Positions 17,783 to 27,154 are shown, counted from the stretch's first letter. The stretch is 46,987 nt of DNA from an uncultured Bacteroidota bacterium (GCA_903911135.1 CAIWCG010000279.1:1-46987); one strand, 5' to 3'. The notes: a model not told the origin generated them from the letters alone. Translations and numbers: made by a program.

Positions 17783-19702
17783 ATGGCTTATAAAAACTTA
17801 CAACATTTTATTAAAACACTTGAAGATGCTGGCGAATTAGTACGCATCAAAGAATTTGTTAATCCTCATTTAGAGATTACCGAGATTACTGATAGAGTCT
17901 CTAAAAATTATGGTCCTGCTTTGTTGTTTGAGAATACAGGTTATGATATGCCTGTCCTAATCAATGCAATGGGTACCGAGAAAAGAATGGCTATGGCTCT
18001 TGGGGTTAATAAGCTTGATGACATTGCGGATGGAATGGAATCGTTATTAAAGAATATGATGCCTTCGCCAAACAGTGGTATCATCGAAAAAATAAAGATG
18101 CTACCTAAGCTTGGGGAAATCGCTTCATGGATGCCCAAGGTGATTTCTGGAAAGGGCGAATGCCAGGAAGTTGTAATCCTTAATCCAGATATTACCAAGT
18201 TTCCTGTCTTGAAATGCTGGCCAGAGGATGGTGGTCCATTCATTACTCTGCCTATCATTCATACGAAGGATCCTATTACAGGTATTAGAAATGTAGGTTT
18301 ATACAGGATGCAAGTTTTTGGACCGGATATGACCGCAATGCATTGGCATCGTCATAAGGTTTCGGCTCGTCATTATCAAGAGTACAAGAGGCTGAACAAG
18401 AAGATGCCCGTTGTGGTGGCATTGGGAGGTGATCCTGCCTATACCTATAGTGCCACTGCCCCGCTTCCTGATGGCGTGGATGAATATATGTTAGCAGGTT
18501 TCTTGAGAAGAAAGCGGGTTGAGTTGGTGCAATGCATTACACAAGATGCCCAGGTGCCTGCCGATGCTGAAATAATCATCGAAGGTTATATCGATCCCAA
18601 TGAAGATTATATTTTAGAAGGGCCTTTTGGTGACCACACCGGTTATTATTCTCTTGCTGATTATTATCCCAAGTTTCATATCACTGCTATCACGCATCGA
18701 AAGAATCCGGTCTATCCTGCCACGATAGTGGGCATTCCTCCACAAGAAGATGCATGGATTGGCAAAGCCACAGAGCGTATCTTTCTCACTCCGATAAAGA
18801 TGTCAATGATTCCTGAAATTGTGGATATGGTGATGCCTGTCGAGGGGGTGTTTCATAATCTTGTTATTGTAAATATTAAGAAGGACTATCCCGGGCAGGC
18901 AATAAAGGTAATGAATTCGTTATGGGGTGCAGGGCAGATGATGTTCACCAAGTTTATGATTGTGGTGGATGGTGATGTGAACATCCATGACTCTATGGAA
19001 GTGGCTCAATATATTACAAAACATACCGATGCTGCAAACGATTTTTATTTTACCAAAGGGCCGATGGATGTTCTCGATCATTCCTGCTCAACGATGGCTT
19101 TTGGAGGCAAGGTAGGCATAGACGCTACGGCTAAATTGCCTGAAGAATCTAACAACAATCATTCATCAAACATTAAAAACAATCCTATAGATATTGATGC
19201 TGTCAAAACTATCTTTGGGGAGATTAAAGACATCAATCAAACCCTTTTGCTTCTCCATATTTCCGTGGTGTTCATTGCCGTTCATAAAACCAAAAAGCAA
19301 CATATCAAAGAACTGAACGATGCTTTATTAAAGACAGATCAGTTTAAGAATATCAAGATGATTATTTATCTGGATGATACTATTGACATCAGTGATGTGG
19401 CTGATGCGGTGTGGCGGTTTGCCAACAATGTGGACCCGATGCGCGATTATTTCATCACTAAAAATAATGAACCCGATGATGAAGTTTCGCACATCAGTTT
19501 TGATGGTACCCGAAAGACGAAAGACCTCGACGGGTTCGATCGCGATTGGCCCAATATCCTGGCATCGGATGAAAAAACGATCAAACGTATTGATGAAATC
19601 TGGGACAAACTTGGCTTGGGCAAATTCATTCCTTCGCCATCGTTGAAATATCGCAAACAACTCTACAAAGGTGGTGCGGTTGCTGGCAATAAAGGAATCT
19701 AA
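17783..19702 (+). CDS. UbiD-family decarboxylase
   Basis: 639 residues, the long form common in Bacteroidota. Typical UbiD segments are LLFENTGYDMPVLINAMGTEKRMA, GLYRMQVFGPDMTAMHWHRHK, EGPFGDHTGYYS and HNLVIVNIKKDYPGQA, which carry the R/E/E-type residues that bind prenylated FMN and Mn. The reaction is non-oxidative decarboxylation of an aromatic or unsaturated acid, and in this phylum it is usually linked to menaquinone synthesis. The C-terminal ~150 residues include a charged insert (about 455-480) and the closing FIPSPSLKYRKQL. It is 3 bp downstream of the flippase, so cotranscribed, although no functional link is evident. Confidence 0.9.
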   Translation: MAYKNLQHFIKTLEDAGELVRIKEFVNPHLEITEITDRVSKNYGPALLFENTGYDMPVLINAMGTEKRMAMALGVNKLDDIADGMESLLKNMMPSPNSGIIEKIKMLPKLGEIASWMPKVISGKGECQEVVILNPDITKFPVLKCWPEDGGPFITLPIIHTKDPITGIRNVGLYRMQVFGPDMTAMHWHRHKVSARHYQEYKRLNKKMPVVVALGGDPAYTYSATAPLPDGVDEYMLAGFLRRKRVELVQCITQDAQVPADAEIIIEGYIDPNEDYILEGPFGDHTGYYSLADYYPKFHITAITHRKNPVYPATIVGIPPQEDAWIGKATERIFLTPIKMSMIPEIVDMVMPVEGVFHNLVIVNIKKDYPGQAIKVMNSLWGAGQMMFTKFMIVVDGDVNIHDSMEVAQYITKHTDAANDFYFTKGPMDVLDHSCSTMAFGGKVGIDATAKLPEESNNNHSSNIKNNPIDIDAVKTIFGEIKDINQTLLLLHISVVFIAVHKTKKQHIKELNDALLKTDQFKNIKMIIYLDDTIDISDVADAVWRFANNVDPMRDYFITKNNEPDDEVSHISFDGTRKTKDLDGFDRDWPNILASDEKTIKRIDEIWDKLGLGKFIPSPSLKYRKQLYKGGAVAGNKGI

Positions 19703-19783
19703 ATAGTTTGAGATTCTTATCTGTATAATTAGATGTTATTAATTGACAATTGAAAAATATTAAGCCACAAGAGCATTTTTTCC

Positions 19784-20386
19784 TCAAAACTTGCAGTTGC
19801 AACTTGGCGAGAAACGGATTTTCGCATTCGGAAGCAACGAAGTTATATGGTCTTGAATTTCCTGATTCATCGCTATATCCTGCAGTTCCAAGATTTTAAG
19901 ATTTACCAGGCTCTTCGCTTCATCAGGTAAGTCGCTAAGGTTATTGTCCCACATGATGAGTTGTTCCAAGTTCACCAGATTGCCGATGGTTTTAGGCATC
20001 ATTTCAATATCATTGCGACTCAATTCGAGAAACTTCAGGTTTACAAGTTTCCCTATTGCAGGGTCCACGGTTACAATATCGTTTCGAGACATGTCCAACT
20101 TCTGAAGATGTGTCAATTCGCCGATCTGTTCCGAGATTTCCGTCAATTTGTTTCTTCTTAGAATCAGCACTTGAAGATTCTTCAGCCTGGTGATTCCTTC
20201 TGGCAACGAATCCAACTTTTGGTGCGTCAAATCAAGTTTATATACCTTTTCAGGATCTTTCAACGCTTCCTTGATGGAAGTATAGGTCCTTTCTTTGGCA
20301 AGATGTGCCGAGTCCAATAAAATTTCTTGGGCATGCGAATAAATGCTTATTGTTATCAAAAGGAATATTGCCCAAAATGTTTTCAT
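19784..20386 (-). CDS. secreted leucine-rich-repeat protein
   Basis: 200 residues. Signal peptide at 1-19 (MKTFWAIFLLITISIYSHA). From about residue 45 there are five or six leucine-rich repeats of 23 residues with the pattern LxxLxxLxLxxNxLxxLPxxIG. A short C-terminal cap ends in CNCKF, whose two cysteines may form a disulfide. It should be periplasmic or surface-exposed and act in protein binding. It follows ribF by 5 bp on the same strand and is probably cotranscribed, with no obvious functional tie. Confidence 0.85.
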   Translation of the reverse strand: MKTFWAIFLLITISIYSHAQEILLDSAHLAKERTYTSIKEALKDPEKVYKLDLTHQKLDSLPEGITRLKNLQVLILRRNKLTEISEQIGELTHLQKLDMSRNDIVTVDPAIGKLVNLKFLELSRNDIEMMPKTIGNLVNLEQLIMWDNNLSDLPDEAKSLVNLKILELQDIAMNQEIQDHITSLLPNAKIRFSPSCNCKF

Positions 20387-20391
20387 TTTCT

Positions 20392-21327
20392 TTAATACGC
20401 CATCGAAAGTGCTTTTATTGTTTCAATCTTATCCAGGTCTATTTGGCTTTTCAGCTCTTCGAGGCTGTTCAGTTTCATGTCGTTTCTGATTTTTTGCTTC
20501 ATCACCACCGTTATCGTCTTGCCATAAATATCCCTGTTGAAATCAAGTATGTTCACCTCTATGCTTTGTTTTGTTCCATTCAGCGTTGGGCGGTTTCCGA
20601 TGTACAGCATACCCTTAAACTTTTCCAAATCCACTCGAACATAAACTGCGTAGATGCCTTCAGGGGGGATGAGTTTATATTTGTCTGCTATTTCCAGATT
20701 GGCAGTGGGGTAGCCGATGCTTTTCCCCACATGTGCCCCATGAATCACCTTGCCCGAAAATTCAAAATCATGCGCCAGGAACTCATTGGCAATGGTAATG
20801 TCGCCATCAAATATGGCAGTTCTTATTTTAGTGGAGCTCACCGCAATATTGTTCACATCCTGTTCCGGAATTTCCACCAGATCGAAATTATAAAGCGACG
20901 AAAGTTCCTCCAGCAGTTCGAAAGTTCCCTCTCTATGGCGCCCAAAACGATGATCATAACCGATGACCAAGGTTTTCGTACCCATTTTATTCACCAATAT
21001 GTCCCTCACGAACTCTGTCGCAGTCTGGCGCGAAAATTCCTTCGTGAAAGGATGAACAATCAAGTGGTCGATGCCATATTTTTCAAACAGCGCAATGCGT
21101 TCTTCGATGGTAGAAATCAGTTTCAGGTCATTGTCATCAGGAAACAGCACCATGCGGGGATGAGGAAAGAGCGTCAGCACAATCGTTTCCCCATTTTTTT
21201 CCGCTGCCAGTTGCTTTAACGACGAAATAATCCGCTGATGGCCAATATGTACCCCATCAAAAGTGCCAATCGTAATCACCCCGTTCGCCACCTTCTCGAA
21301 TTCGTCCAAAGAATTGTAAACTTTCAT
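20392..21327 (-). CDS. ribF: bifunctional riboflavin kinase / FAD synthetase
   Basis: 311 residues, the usual length for RibF. The N-terminal FAD synthetase (about 1-180) shows GTFDGVHIGHQRII (HxGH-type nucleotide site) and the ISSTKIR-like AVSSTKIRTAI. The C-terminal riboflavin kinase (about 185-305) shows GKVIHGAHVGKSIGYPTANL, PPEGIYAVYV and NRPTLNG. It makes FMN from riboflavin and FAD from FMN in the cytoplasm. An AGGAAA sequence precedes the ATG. It is upstream of the LRR gene. Confidence 0.96.
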   Translation of the reverse strand: MKVYNSLDEFEKVANGVITIGTFDGVHIGHQRIISSLKQLAAEKNGETIVLTLFPHPRMVLFPDDNDLKLISTIEERIALFEKYGIDHLIVHPFTKEFSRQTATEFVRDILVNKMGTKTLVIGYDHRFGRHREGTFELLEELSSLYNFDLVEIPEQDVNNIAVSSTKIRTAIFDGDITIANEFLAHDFEFSGKVIHGAHVGKSIGYPTANLEIADKYKLIPPEGIYAVYVRVDLEKFKGMLYIGNRPTLNGTKQSIEVNILDFNRDIYGKTITVVMKQKIRNDMKLNSLEELKSQIDLDKIETIKALSMAY

Positions 21328-21483
21328 CTTTTTCCTGCGTTCCTGTTGTTGAATCTTGCCGCAAATGTACTAACTAATCCAATAATCCAGCTTTTCCCCA
21401 TCCCCGTTTCACCCATTTACCCTTCAAAAATGAACTTTTCGCCTCACTATCATAACTCATACTTCATAACTCATAACTTTTTT

Positions 21484-21624
21484 AAGGAGCCTACGGTTTC
21501 TACTCGTATCATGGCCAGTCCCGCTATCCGCTGTAGCCGCTGCATTCCCATTACTTATACAAAGCAGCGGGCTGCCGCTACTATCGGGGCTAGGTTTTGA
21601 CGGCAGCTACTTCGAAATGACTTT
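21484..21624 (+). repeat. ~145-bp dispersed element, copy 2
   Basis: It starts AAGGAGCCTA, preceded by a CATAACTCATAACTTTTT lead-in from about 21450. It contains GGCCAGTCCCGCTATCCGC, the hairpin arms AGCCGCTGC and GCAGCGGGCT, CTACTATCGGGGCTAG, and ends GACGGCAGCTACTTCGAAA. Array 2 begins about 37 bp downstream. The gap between divergent ribF (start 21327) and the permease at 22238 holds this element, array 2 and a GC-rich structured element, with no gene. Confidence 0.92.
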
Positions 21625-21660
21625 TAACCGGTCAAATTTGTTGAAATGAGGCTTCCAGCC

Positions 21661-21828
21661 TATCGGTTGGAAGCTCCAATCTATCGGTAGGAAGCTCCAA
21701 TCTATCGGTGGGAAGCTCCAATCTATCGGTTGGAAGCTCCAACCTATCGGTGGGAAGCTCCAATCTATCGGTAGGAAGCTCCAATCTATCGGTTGGAAGC
21801 TCCAATCTATCGGTTGGAAGCTCCAACC
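21661..21828. repeat. 21-bp tandem array 2 (8 units)
   Basis: Eight units with no indel. Each contains CTATCGG, a variable dinucleotide, then GGAAGCTCCAA. Variation is confined to a few positions. The centre GGA-AGC-TCC is a small inverted repeat, extended to TTGGA-AGC-TCCAA in several units. A diverged unit precedes the array (GCTTCCAGCC), and an inverted CCGATAGG piece ends it. Confidence 0.95.
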
Positions 21829-21989
21829 GATAGGTAGAATCGATTCCGCTGTTGAAGGAATGAATTGATAAATAAATAATTAGCCTGTTTTCATACTCGG
21901 AAGCTATCTTTTGGGGTGAAAGTTCAGACCATCCTGGCGAGTATGGTTCGAAAAGTTTGAAGTGAAGTTATTTCGTAGCGTTGGGCGAG

Positions 21990-22104
21990 GGATGAGGGAG
22001 GGGCGCCGATAGGCGGTTCTTTGCCGCCTTTATCGGCATCAGGGGATGGCGGCAAAAACGGTACCCCCGGAACAGCCCGTCCCGAAGGGCGCCCCCAAAA
22101 GAAA
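21990..22104. repeat. GC-rich structured intergenic element
   Basis: A GC-rich island between AT-rich flanks. It contains the nested stem GCCGATA/TATCGGC around GGCGG/CCGCC, then GGTACCCCCGG, and the stem GCCC-N8-GGGC leading to GGGCGCCCCC. The GGGGGCGCCC end next to an AATTATGAAT motif recurs in opposite orientation at the right end of the window (46905 onward). It is probably a dispersed non-coding element distinct from the ~145-bp family. Confidence 0.5.
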
Positions 22105-22145
22105 ATTATGAATGAGGAATAAGAAGGGGTTATTCTTTTATTTTT

Positions 22146-22153
22146 TAGTTTTG
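22146..22153 (+). promoter_or_regulatory. candidate -7 box for the permease operon
   Basis: TAGTTTTG is a perfect TAnnTTTG. It lies 84 bp upstream of the permease ATG. The -33 position has no clear TTTG, so support is partial. Confidence 0.35.
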
Positions 22154-22237
22154 CCCCAAATTAATTTAGGAAAGAAATAAATCAGGTATGAGATTTGCTG
22201 CAATCGGGCAATCGTAATTTAAACACCAATAACCACC

Positions 22238-23545
22238 ATGTCAGAATCCAGGAAACCAATCGGCTTTTATACAGCCACCGCCTTAGTTATCGCCAACATG
22301 GTTGGTACGGGAGTGTTCACCAGCTTAGGCTATCAGGTGTTCGATACCAAAACCGTTTTCGCCTTGCTCATGCTTTGGATTGTGGGTGGCATCATTGCCT
22401 TTTGCGGTGCGGTTTCTTACAGTGAATTGGGTGCTGCCATGCCGAGGTCGGGTGGCGAATATCATTACCTCTCCAAGATTTATCATCCTGCAGTGGGATT
22501 TTTGTCGGGTTGGGTATCGGCATTGGCAGGTTTTGGAGCACCCATTGCGTTGGCAGCCATGGCTTTGGGCGGATATACGCATAAGGTGTTTCCTGATTTG
22601 AATGAGATGTATGTTGGTGCTCTAGTGGTGATATTGATTACCCTAGTGCATTCGTTCGATACCAGCAAAGGGGCGAGTTTTCAGCGGATATTCACGGGTA
22701 TCAAGGTATTGCTGATCATCATCTTCATCGGTTGTGGTTTGTTCATGGGCGATCATCAGAGCATCACCATCATGCCGGTAGAAGGTTCGTGGAAAGAGAT
22801 TTTCAGCGGGGCATTTGCGGTGTCGTTGATTTATGTTTCGTATGCTTATTCGGGTTGGAATGCCAGTGCTTATGTAGCCGGTGAAATAGAAAATCCACAA
22901 AGGACCTTGCCTCGGTCCTTGTTGCAGGGAACTTTCTTCGTCATGATACTTTATGTGCTTTTGAACTTGGTATTTTTGATGACTACCACCATCCCTGAAA
23001 TAATGGGACAGAAGGAGGTGGGTTTCTTCGCTGCCAATCATATCTTCGGAACCACAGGTGGCAACATCATGTCGATGGTCATTTCCTTATTATTGATTTC
23101 TACCATCAGCTCCATGGTTTTGGCAGGACCAAGGGTAACCCAGATGATAGGAGAGGATTTGCCCGCCATAAAGTTCTTAGCCATCACCAACAAGAAGAAG
23201 GTTCCTTATGTAGCCATCATCGTTCAATCGGCAATAGCGCTGGTATTGATATTCACTTCTAAGTTCGATACGGTTTTGACGTATCTTGGCTTCACCTTGA
23301 GCTTGTTCACCACGCTAACCGTGATAGGATTGTTTGTTTTACGCTTCACCCAACCTAATCTTGAACGACCTTATAAGACTTGGGGTTATCCGGTTACGCC
23401 TATCATCTTCATTGCCTTGAATATTTGGGTGATGTATTTCCTTATCCATAATAAACCGATGATAGCCGCTTATGGTTTTGGCACCATCGTTGTCGGGTTA
23501 GTGGTTTATTATATCGGGCAGGCGATAGCACCTTCAAAAAAATAA
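22238..23545 (+). CDS. APC-superfamily amino acid permease
   Basis: 435 residues with about twelve transmembrane helices. The start is classical for the family: GFYTATALVIANMVGTGVFTSLG (helix 1 with the unwound GxG substrate site), then AFCGAVSYSELGAAMPRSGGEYHYLSKIY (helix 2 and the conserved loop). WNASAYVAGEIENPQRTLPRSL is the helix 6-7 region. It should import amino acids, or exchange them, across the inner membrane; specificity is not readable. The lipoprotein and serine hydrolase genes follow with 21-bp and short gaps, probably as one operon. Confidence 0.9.
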   Translation: MSESRKPIGFYTATALVIANMVGTGVFTSLGYQVFDTKTVFALLMLWIVGGIIAFCGAVSYSELGAAMPRSGGEYHYLSKIYHPAVGFLSGWVSALAGFGAPIALAAMALGGYTHKVFPDLNEMYVGALVVILITLVHSFDTSKGASFQRIFTGIKVLLIIIFIGCGLFMGDHQSITIMPVEGSWKEIFSGAFAVSLIYVSYAYSGWNASAYVAGEIENPQRTLPRSLLQGTFFVMILYVLLNLVFLMTTTIPEIMGQKEVGFFAANHIFGTTGGNIMSMVISLLLISTISSMVLAGPRVTQMIGEDLPAIKFLAITNKKKVPYVAIIVQSAIALVLIFTSKFDTVLTYLGFTLSLFTTLTVIGLFVLRFTQPNLERPYKTWGYPVTPIIFIALNIWVMYFLIHNKPMIAAYGFGTIVVGLVVYYIGQAIAPSKK

Positions 23546-23566
23546 AAATTAAACATATCATTAAAC

Positions 23567-24778
23567 ATGAAACACCTAAAAGTTATTTTTCCTTTCTTTA
23601 TTTCTCTCTTGATTTTAATCGGTTGCCATAATGGAACCAAAAACTCTTCAACCGCTAAGGATACCACCAAAGTAGATAGTTCCAAATTGGTAAAAGCTAA
23701 GCCAGAGATTCCAAAAGGCAACAGGAAGTTCGACGATGTTGCAAGATTCATTTCAGGATTGCAAGCTACCGATAGCACTACTGATTTGATAGTCCTGCAT
23801 CAAACAAAGAAATGGCAGAAATATTCCTCCGACTTTGACACAAGTTGGGTAAGAAGCCAGGATAAAAGAAGGGTTTCTAAGATGGAAGAATGGCGTAAAG
23901 CTGAATTAGACAATACTAAAACGGATACCTCAACGCTCTTTTATCCTTTCAGTGGGCCTGATTTCTTGAATGCCTTTACATTCTTTCCAAAGGCTAATAA
24001 GTATATTATGCTTGCCCTTGAGCCAGTAGGAACAGTGCCGGATTTTTCTAAAGTTCATGGAGATAGTTTAGGTAGATATTTTACAGCAATCAAGAATTCC
24101 TTGAACTCCATTCTTAATTTCAGTTTCTTCAGAACCAATTCCATGTCCAAGGACTTTCATAGTGAAGAGCTGAATGGAACCATTCCAGTTTTGTTCGTTT
24201 TCATTGAACGGACAGGCAACAAAATCATAGATGTTCATCCGATAACCTTAGATAGTTTGGGGAATATAGTAGCAGGAGAGTTCGCGCAGAAAGTGCCAAA
24301 AGGAAAAACCAATTATGGTATTCAGATTGACTTCAAGAATCCTGATAACGACTACCTGCAAACACTCTATTATTTCTCTTGTGATTTAAGCAATGGTGGA
24401 TTGGATAAAAACCATGGTATGGTTAAGTTTGTTTCCAATCTTAAAGATGAAACCACCTATCTCAAATCGGCGTCTTGCTTGATGTTCCACTCATCATTCT
24501 CAAACATTAGAGATATGATATTGGCACACACCAATATGCTGTTGCAAGATGATTCCGGCATTCCTTATAAATACTTCGACAAGAATGTTTGGGACTTAAA
24601 ACTGCATGGTAAATATATCCGTCCGATAAAACTTTTTGCTGATGATTACCAGAAAGATTTAAGAGAGGCATATATCAAGGATAGCGCTTCCATAAAAAGA
24701 CTTGACTTCGGTATAGGATACAATTATGTATTAGGAGAATCGAACCTGATGATTGCCCTTCGCAAAGCTGCTAAATGA
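23567..24778 (+). CDS. hypothetical lipoprotein
   Basis: 403 residues. An N-terminal signal with lipobox LLILIGCHN (C at about 19) predicts lipid anchoring, followed by a Ser/Thr/Lys-rich linker of about 35 residues. The mature part resembles no family I can name. Its end, KRLDFGIGYNYVLGESNLMIALRKAAK, is unlike an outer-membrane barrel. It lies between the permease and the serine hydrolase gene with short gaps, which suggests joint expression and perhaps an envelope task. Confidence 0.8.
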   Translation: MKHLKVIFPFFISLLILIGCHNGTKNSSTAKDTTKVDSSKLVKAKPEIPKGNRKFDDVARFISGLQATDSTTDLIVLHQTKKWQKYSSDFDTSWVRSQDKRRVSKMEEWRKAELDNTKTDTSTLFYPFSGPDFLNAFTFFPKANKYIMLALEPVGTVPDFSKVHGDSLGRYFTAIKNSLNSILNFSFFRTNSMSKDFHSEELNGTIPVLFVFIERTGNKIIDVHPITLDSLGNIVAGEFAQKVPKGKTNYGIQIDFKNPDNDYLQTLYYFSCDLSNGGLDKNHGMVKFVSNLKDETTYLKSASCLMFHSSFSNIRDMILAHTNMLLQDDSGIPYKYFDKNVWDLKLHGKYIRPIKLFADDYQKDLREAYIKDSASIKRLDFGIGYNYVLGESNLMIALRKAAK

Positions 24779-24814
24779 TAGGACATGATTAACGGAATGT
24801 GCATAAGCAAGAAT

Positions 24815-26095
24815 ATGAAACATCTTCTTCTTGCCATCCTGTTTTTATGTTTTATCAATACGGTTGTTGCTCAAAAGGCAAGCACCAATCCTCCTCCTCC
24901 CGACACAAAGTTCATCTTAAACTTATTGAAGAGTCATCCCGAAAAGTTCAGGGATGTATTAAAGAACATTAACCAAAGAGAAATTCAGATAATCTATACC
25001 CAAATCAACAGGGATAAGGATAACAAACCGACATTCAAACAATTCACTTATCGGTTAAATCCCAATGCTTATTTCTATCCTGCCAGCACTGTGAAGCTGC
25101 CTGCCATAGCGGTGGCTTTGGAGAAAATAAATCGTTTGGCCATTCCAGGATTTACCAAATATAGCCGTATGGAAATAGACACAGGACATGTCTGCCAGTA
25201 TGGTGATAAATATGACAGCACTTCTGAAACCAAGTATCCTTCCATCGCAAATTATGTTCGGAAAATGTTGCTCGTCAGCAACAACGATGCCTATAACAGA
25301 ATGTATGAGTTTTGCGGTCAGGAATATTTGAATAATCGCTTATGGGAAATGGGCTATCCGATGACTCGAATAGTGACCCGCTTCTTTTCTAATTGCGACA
25401 CCAGTTCGAATCGTTATACCAACCCCATGAAGTTTTATGACAAGGAAGGAAACATCATTTATGATCAGCCGCAGGCATATAATCCTACGCTTTATAAAAA
25501 CCCATTAGGCACCATGAAAAAGGGAATAGGATGGGTGAATGGAGAAGGAAAACTAATCAAGCAGCCAAAGAACTGGACTTACGGAAACTACCTGAATCTT
25601 AAGGATTTGAACGATATTTTGATATCCCTGATATTTCCTCAAGCCGTGCCTGTCAACCATCGTTTTTTATTGACTGATGATGATTATAAATTCCTGCATA
25701 AGTACATGTCATTATATCCCAGCGAATGCGAATATCCGCAATATTGCCCCGAAGACGGATGGATAGACAGTTGGAAAAAGTACCTATATTATGGTGCCAA
25801 CAAACAGGTGATAGATGACAAGAATCTTCGCATCTTCAACATCGTGGGGCAGGCATGGGGATATTTGATTGATTGCGCCTACTTTGCCGACTTCGAGAAT
25901 AAGACAGAATTCTTTTTATCGGCAGAGATTTATTGCAACAACAAATTGATTTTTGATGGCAAGTATGCTACCGAAACAGTTGGATTTCCTTTCTTGTATA
26001 ACCTTGGGCATTTGATTTATTCTTTTGAAAAGGATAGAAAGAAAACCTATCCACCCAACTTGGACGAGTTCAAGGTGCAGAACGATCCTTATTGA
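24815..26095 (+). CDS. periplasmic serine hydrolase of the beta-lactamase/transpeptidase fold
   Basis: About 426 residues from the ATG at 24815 (MKHLLLAILFLCF), which gives a normal signal peptide; an in-frame ATG 30 bp upstream would put a hydrophilic extension before it. The SxxK motif is STVK in FYPASTVKLPAIAVALEK. The second motif is SNN in LLVSNNDAYNR (the SDN position). NIVGQAWGY may stand in for the KTG strand. This matches class A-like serine hydrolases of Bacteroidota that are longer than true beta-lactamases. The substrate is unknown; a cell-wall peptide or ester is likelier than antibiotic resistance. Confidence 0.82.
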   Translation: MKHLLLAILFLCFINTVVAQKASTNPPPPDTKFILNLLKSHPEKFRDVLKNINQREIQIIYTQINRDKDNKPTFKQFTYRLNPNAYFYPASTVKLPAIAVALEKINRLAIPGFTKYSRMEIDTGHVCQYGDKYDSTSETKYPSIANYVRKMLLVSNNDAYNRMYEFCGQEYLNNRLWEMGYPMTRIVTRFFSNCDTSSNRYTNPMKFYDKEGNIIYDQPQAYNPTLYKNPLGTMKKGIGWVNGEGKLIKQPKNWTYGNYLNLKDLNDILISLIFPQAVPVNHRFLLTDDDYKFLHKYMSLYPSECEYPQYCPEDGWIDSWKKYLYYGANKQVIDDKNLRIFNIVGQAWGYLIDCAYFADFENKTEFFLSAEIYCNNKLIFDGKYATETVGFPFLYNLGHLIYSFEKDRKKTYPPNLDEFKVQNDPY

Positions 26096-26146
26096 GAATC
26101 ATTAATAAAGATAAGTTTTTTTCTTTACGATAGAAATAGTTCAGGT

Positions 26147-26475
26147 TCCGCTTCTATGGAACCCAAGGTCGTGTAATTGGAACCCAATGTCGTGTAATTG
26201 GGTCCCAATGTCGTGTAATTGGGTCCCATAGTCGCGTAATTGGGTCCCATAGTCGTGTAATTGGGTCCCATAGTCGCGTAATTGGGTCCCATAGTCGCGT
26301 AATTGGGTCCCATAGTCGCGTAATTGGGACCCACGGTCGTGTAATTGGGTCCCATAGTCGTGTAATTGGGACCCAAGGTCGTGTAATTGGGTCCCAAGGT
26401 CGTGTAATTGGGTCCCATAGTCGTGTAATTGGGTCCCATGGTCGTGTAATTGGGTCCCAAGGTCGAGTATCTTGG
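26147..26475. repeat. 21-bp tandem array 3 (14 full units)
   Basis: Fourteen full units in strict 21-bp register from 26168 to 26461, plus degenerate units at both ends. Each unit has GTCGTGTAATTGGGTCCCA with C/T and terminal dinucleotide variants. TGGG-T-CCCA is a small palindrome. No indel was found in about 300 bp. No copy of the ~145-bp element is next to it. The remaining 26476-26600 shows no feature I can name. Confidence 0.95.
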
Positions 26476-26609
26476 TACAAAAGTCTCTCCGCCGAGTTCC
26501 TTTTCCTCCTCCAAAACCGCCTTTTCAACGGGAAAACGGAAAACTTGGAGGAATTTTGGTTGGAGGGAGTCCATTATATATAGCCATTCTTTTTATGAAA
26601 ATCAGCTAT

Positions 26610-26641
26610 TTTGGCCTTGCTAAATTAATTCCATACTTTTG
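26610..26641 (+). promoter_or_regulatory. Bacteroidota promoter for the small lipoprotein
   Basis: TTTG at 26610-26613, a 20-bp spacer, then TACTTTTG at 26634-26641, a perfect TAnnTTTG. It lies 33 bp upstream of the ATG at 26675. This is the best promoter match in the window. Confidence 0.6.
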
Positions 26642-26674
26642 CTGCTCAAATAATTAACAAAATATTCAAAAAAG

Positions 26675-27085
26675 ATGAAAAACTTAACCCTAATATTGCT
26701 AATCATTTTCAGCATAGGCTGTGGAATAAACAAGCCAGAACCTGCCAAGGCAAAAGAATTGGTAGAGAAACTTTTGGCCGATTTGAAGGCGGGCAGTTAC
26801 CAAAACCTGAATCAATATTATACCGATGAATTCAATGAGAGCGAATCATTGGATAAAAAGACGGATAAATACAAAAAAATGGCCGAGGCATTGGGTACAA
26901 TAAGCAGCTATGAATTCGTGAATTCGCAGGAAAACAACAAGATTGAAAACTTGCCTGCACTGAATTTAACTTATAAGGTAAAGTATGCCAATGCCTTGTT
27001 GACTTTTACTTTTACCGTCATCAAGGATGAAGGAAACTACAAGATTACGTTCCAGAATATGGATTCGAATCCACATAACAAATAA
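26675..27085 (+). CDS. small lipoprotein of unknown function
   Basis: 136 residues. The signal sequence has lipobox FSIGC (C at about 16). The mature domain of about 115 residues starts with a helix (KAKELVEKLLADLKAGSYQNLNQYYTDEF) and ends with beta strands (LNLTYKVKYANALLTFTFTVIKDEGNYKITF). This resembles the NTF2-like/DUF4019-type fold of small secreted proteins. It has its own promoter and a terminator downstream, so it is monocistronic. Role unknown. Confidence 0.82.
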   Translation: MKNLTLILLIIFSIGCGINKPEPAKAKELVEKLLADLKAGSYQNLNQYYTDEFNESESLDKKTDKYKKMAEALGTISSYEFVNSQENNKIENLPALNLTYKVKYANALLTFTFTVIKDEGNYKITFQNMDSNPHNK

Positions 27086-27122
27086 ACCTTTCTGGAGCGT
27101 TCCATAATCTTGTAAATGCATT

Positions 27123-27154
27123 AAAGGGCGGTACCGATGGTGCCGCTTTTTTTA
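27123..27154 (+). terminator. rho-independent terminator
   Basis: Stem GCGGTACC-GAT-GGTGCCGC (one G-T pair) followed by seven T. It lies 40 bp after the small lipoprotein gene. Confidence 0.85.

Noticed and set aside
21632-21826. Minus-strand frame encoding repeated ELPTDRL
   Set aside because: Array 2 read in one open frame; starts inside the array.
24815-26095. Class A beta-lactamase conferring resistance
   Set aside because: SxxK is present but the second motif is SNN, the KTG strand is not typical and the protein is over 120 residues longer than true class A enzymes.
26168-26461. CRISPR array
   Set aside because: Units are contiguous with no unique spacers, the period is only 21 bp, and no cas gene is present. 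The same applies to the other arrays.
26125-26574. Minus-strand frame of 149 codons with GPNYTTM heptads
   Set aside because: Same artefact of array 3; a second long frame on the same strand overlaps it. No ribosome binding site was seen. Kept in mind, because the start lies in non-repeat sequence.
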